Shown here: positions 63,683-64,000 of the stretch, one piece after another
Position numbering within the stretch: position 1 is the stretch's first letter
Layout: every line of letters starts with the position of its first letter
Assembly: GCF_004345605.1 (NCBI RefSeq)
Contig: NZ_SLVY01000005.1
Coordinates: 186,001-250,000, forward strand
DNA from: Rhodococcus sp. SMB37
GTDB lineage: Bacteria > Actinomycetota > Actinomycetes > Mycobacteriales > Mycobacteriaceae
Direction: 5' to 3'
DNA length: 64,000 nucleotides
The notes under the pieces: model-generated
Database searches by the model: none
Seen by the model: the letters and a program-made list of their open reading frames with translations, nothing else
What the model was told of the DNA's origin: nothing
Program-made: the position numbers and the translations under genes

Positions 63683-64000
63683 TCAGTTCTCCTCGTCGAG
63701 GTCTGTAGGATTCACGCGATCTGCTGGAACCACGCGGTCGCCGACGTTCGCCGGCGCCGGTTCCGCCGGTACTGCCTCGTTCTCGCGACAGAACGAGTCG
63801 TAGATGTCGAGCAGGACCTGCTTCTGCCGCTCCGACAATGTGGTGTCGGCAAGGAGCGCGTCGCGTACCGCGCTGTGAGGTCGCTCCTCGAGGATTCCGG
63901 CTCGCACGTAGAGAACTTCGGCGGACAGCCGCAGTCCTTTCGCGATCTGTGCAAGCACTTCCGCGGACGGTTTGCGCAGCCCACGCTCGATCTGACTGAG
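63683..64000 (-). CDS. HTH (XRE-type) regulator, truncated at the right edge
   Basis: The visible 105 residues are the C-terminal part of a Cro/C1-type regulator: LSQIERGLRKPSAEVLAQIAKGL is the end of its helix-turn-helix, and the rest has TLSERQKQVLLDIYDSFC before an acidic, Pro-rich tail. The start lies beyond position 64000. It corresponds to the regulator upstream of hbhA in mycobacteria (Rv0474). Its stop almost touches the hbhA-like start, so both are one operon. Confidence 0.88.
   Translation of the reverse strand, partial: LSQIERGLRKPSAEVLAQIAKGLRLSAEVLYVRAGILEERPHSAVRDALLADTTLSERQKQVLLDIYDSFCRENEAVPAEPAPANVGDRVVPADRVNPTDLDEEN

Overview
The window is a 64-kb stretch of high-GC actinobacterial chromosome, most likely from Rhodococcus or a close mycolic-acid-containing relative. 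Pointers are the mycothiol gene mshA, senX3-regX3, an HbhA-like adhesin, a short Rpf-type muralytic enzyme, an F420-type (Ddn-like) reductase, frequent GTG/TTG starts and the 33-residue ribosomal protein bS22. From memory of the M. tuberculosis H37Rv map, most of the window follows that genome's Rv0474-Rv0514 block. It differs in keeping rex and in carrying large insertions. No rRNA, tRNA, CRISPR array or insertion sequence was seen.

Region 1 (0.1-9.7 kb): an acyl-CoA dehydrogenase/oxidase-like gene, then a leftward run encoding a glutaredoxin-like protein, the redox repressor Rex, HemA, HemC, a CobA/HemD fusion, HemB and three small membrane proteins. Several of these genes overlap by 4 bp. 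A near-perfect Rex operator lies upstream of rex, so early tetrapyrrole synthesis is probably tied to the NADH/NAD+ ratio. A perfect hairpin separates hemD from hemB.

Region 2 (9.8-26.0 kb): conserved housekeeping and envelope genes. These are a SerB1-like HAD phosphatase, a lysophosphatidate-type acyltransferase, an epimerase-like SDR, bS22, a BldC/excisionase-like DNA-binding protein, ProC, a thioesterase, a MerR regulator with a divergent membrane protein, a sugar-phosphate isomerase, a low-complexity membrane protein, Ppx, a Cys-rich protein, SenX3-RegX3 (phosphate sensing), phosphoglycerate mutase, a Tat-type FAD oxidoreductase and an Rpf-like protein with a long structured leader.

Region 3 (26.4-42.4 kb): YbjN-like protein and MshA, an alpha/beta hydrolase and an MFS exporter, then a PIG-L deacetylase, an SRPBCC protein, a tocopherol-cyclase-like protein, an LppP/LprE-type lipoprotein, a ROK regulator, TetR plus SDR, a DUF2804 protein, MurB, two tandem DUF2505 proteins, a methyltransferase, an AbiEi-like protein and a DUF2993 (LmeA-like) protein.

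Region 4 (42.4-56.3 kb) is the main accessory feature: a rightward catabolic cluster that appears inserted between the DUF2993 gene and deoC. It encodes a small-molecule kinase, an acyl-CoA ligase, a 3Fe-4S ferredoxin, a class III CoA-transferase, a DUF35 protein, a thiolase-like aldolase candidate, an aldehyde dehydrogenase, an amidohydrolase, an SDR, a P450 with a non-canonical I-helix, a Ddn-like reductase, a TetR regulator and a solute-binding lipoprotein. The same 16-bp partial palindrome occurs upstream of the kinase, the ligase and the aldehyde dehydrogenase, suggesting one regulon for an unidentified substrate.

Region 5 (56.3-64.0 kb): deoC, a GNAT gene broken at a run of eight C, a methyltransferase, PurU, an AraC/VOC pair, an alpha/beta hydrolase, an AurF-like diiron oxygenase, a DUF2516 protein, the HbhA-like protein and a truncated HTH regulator at the right edge.
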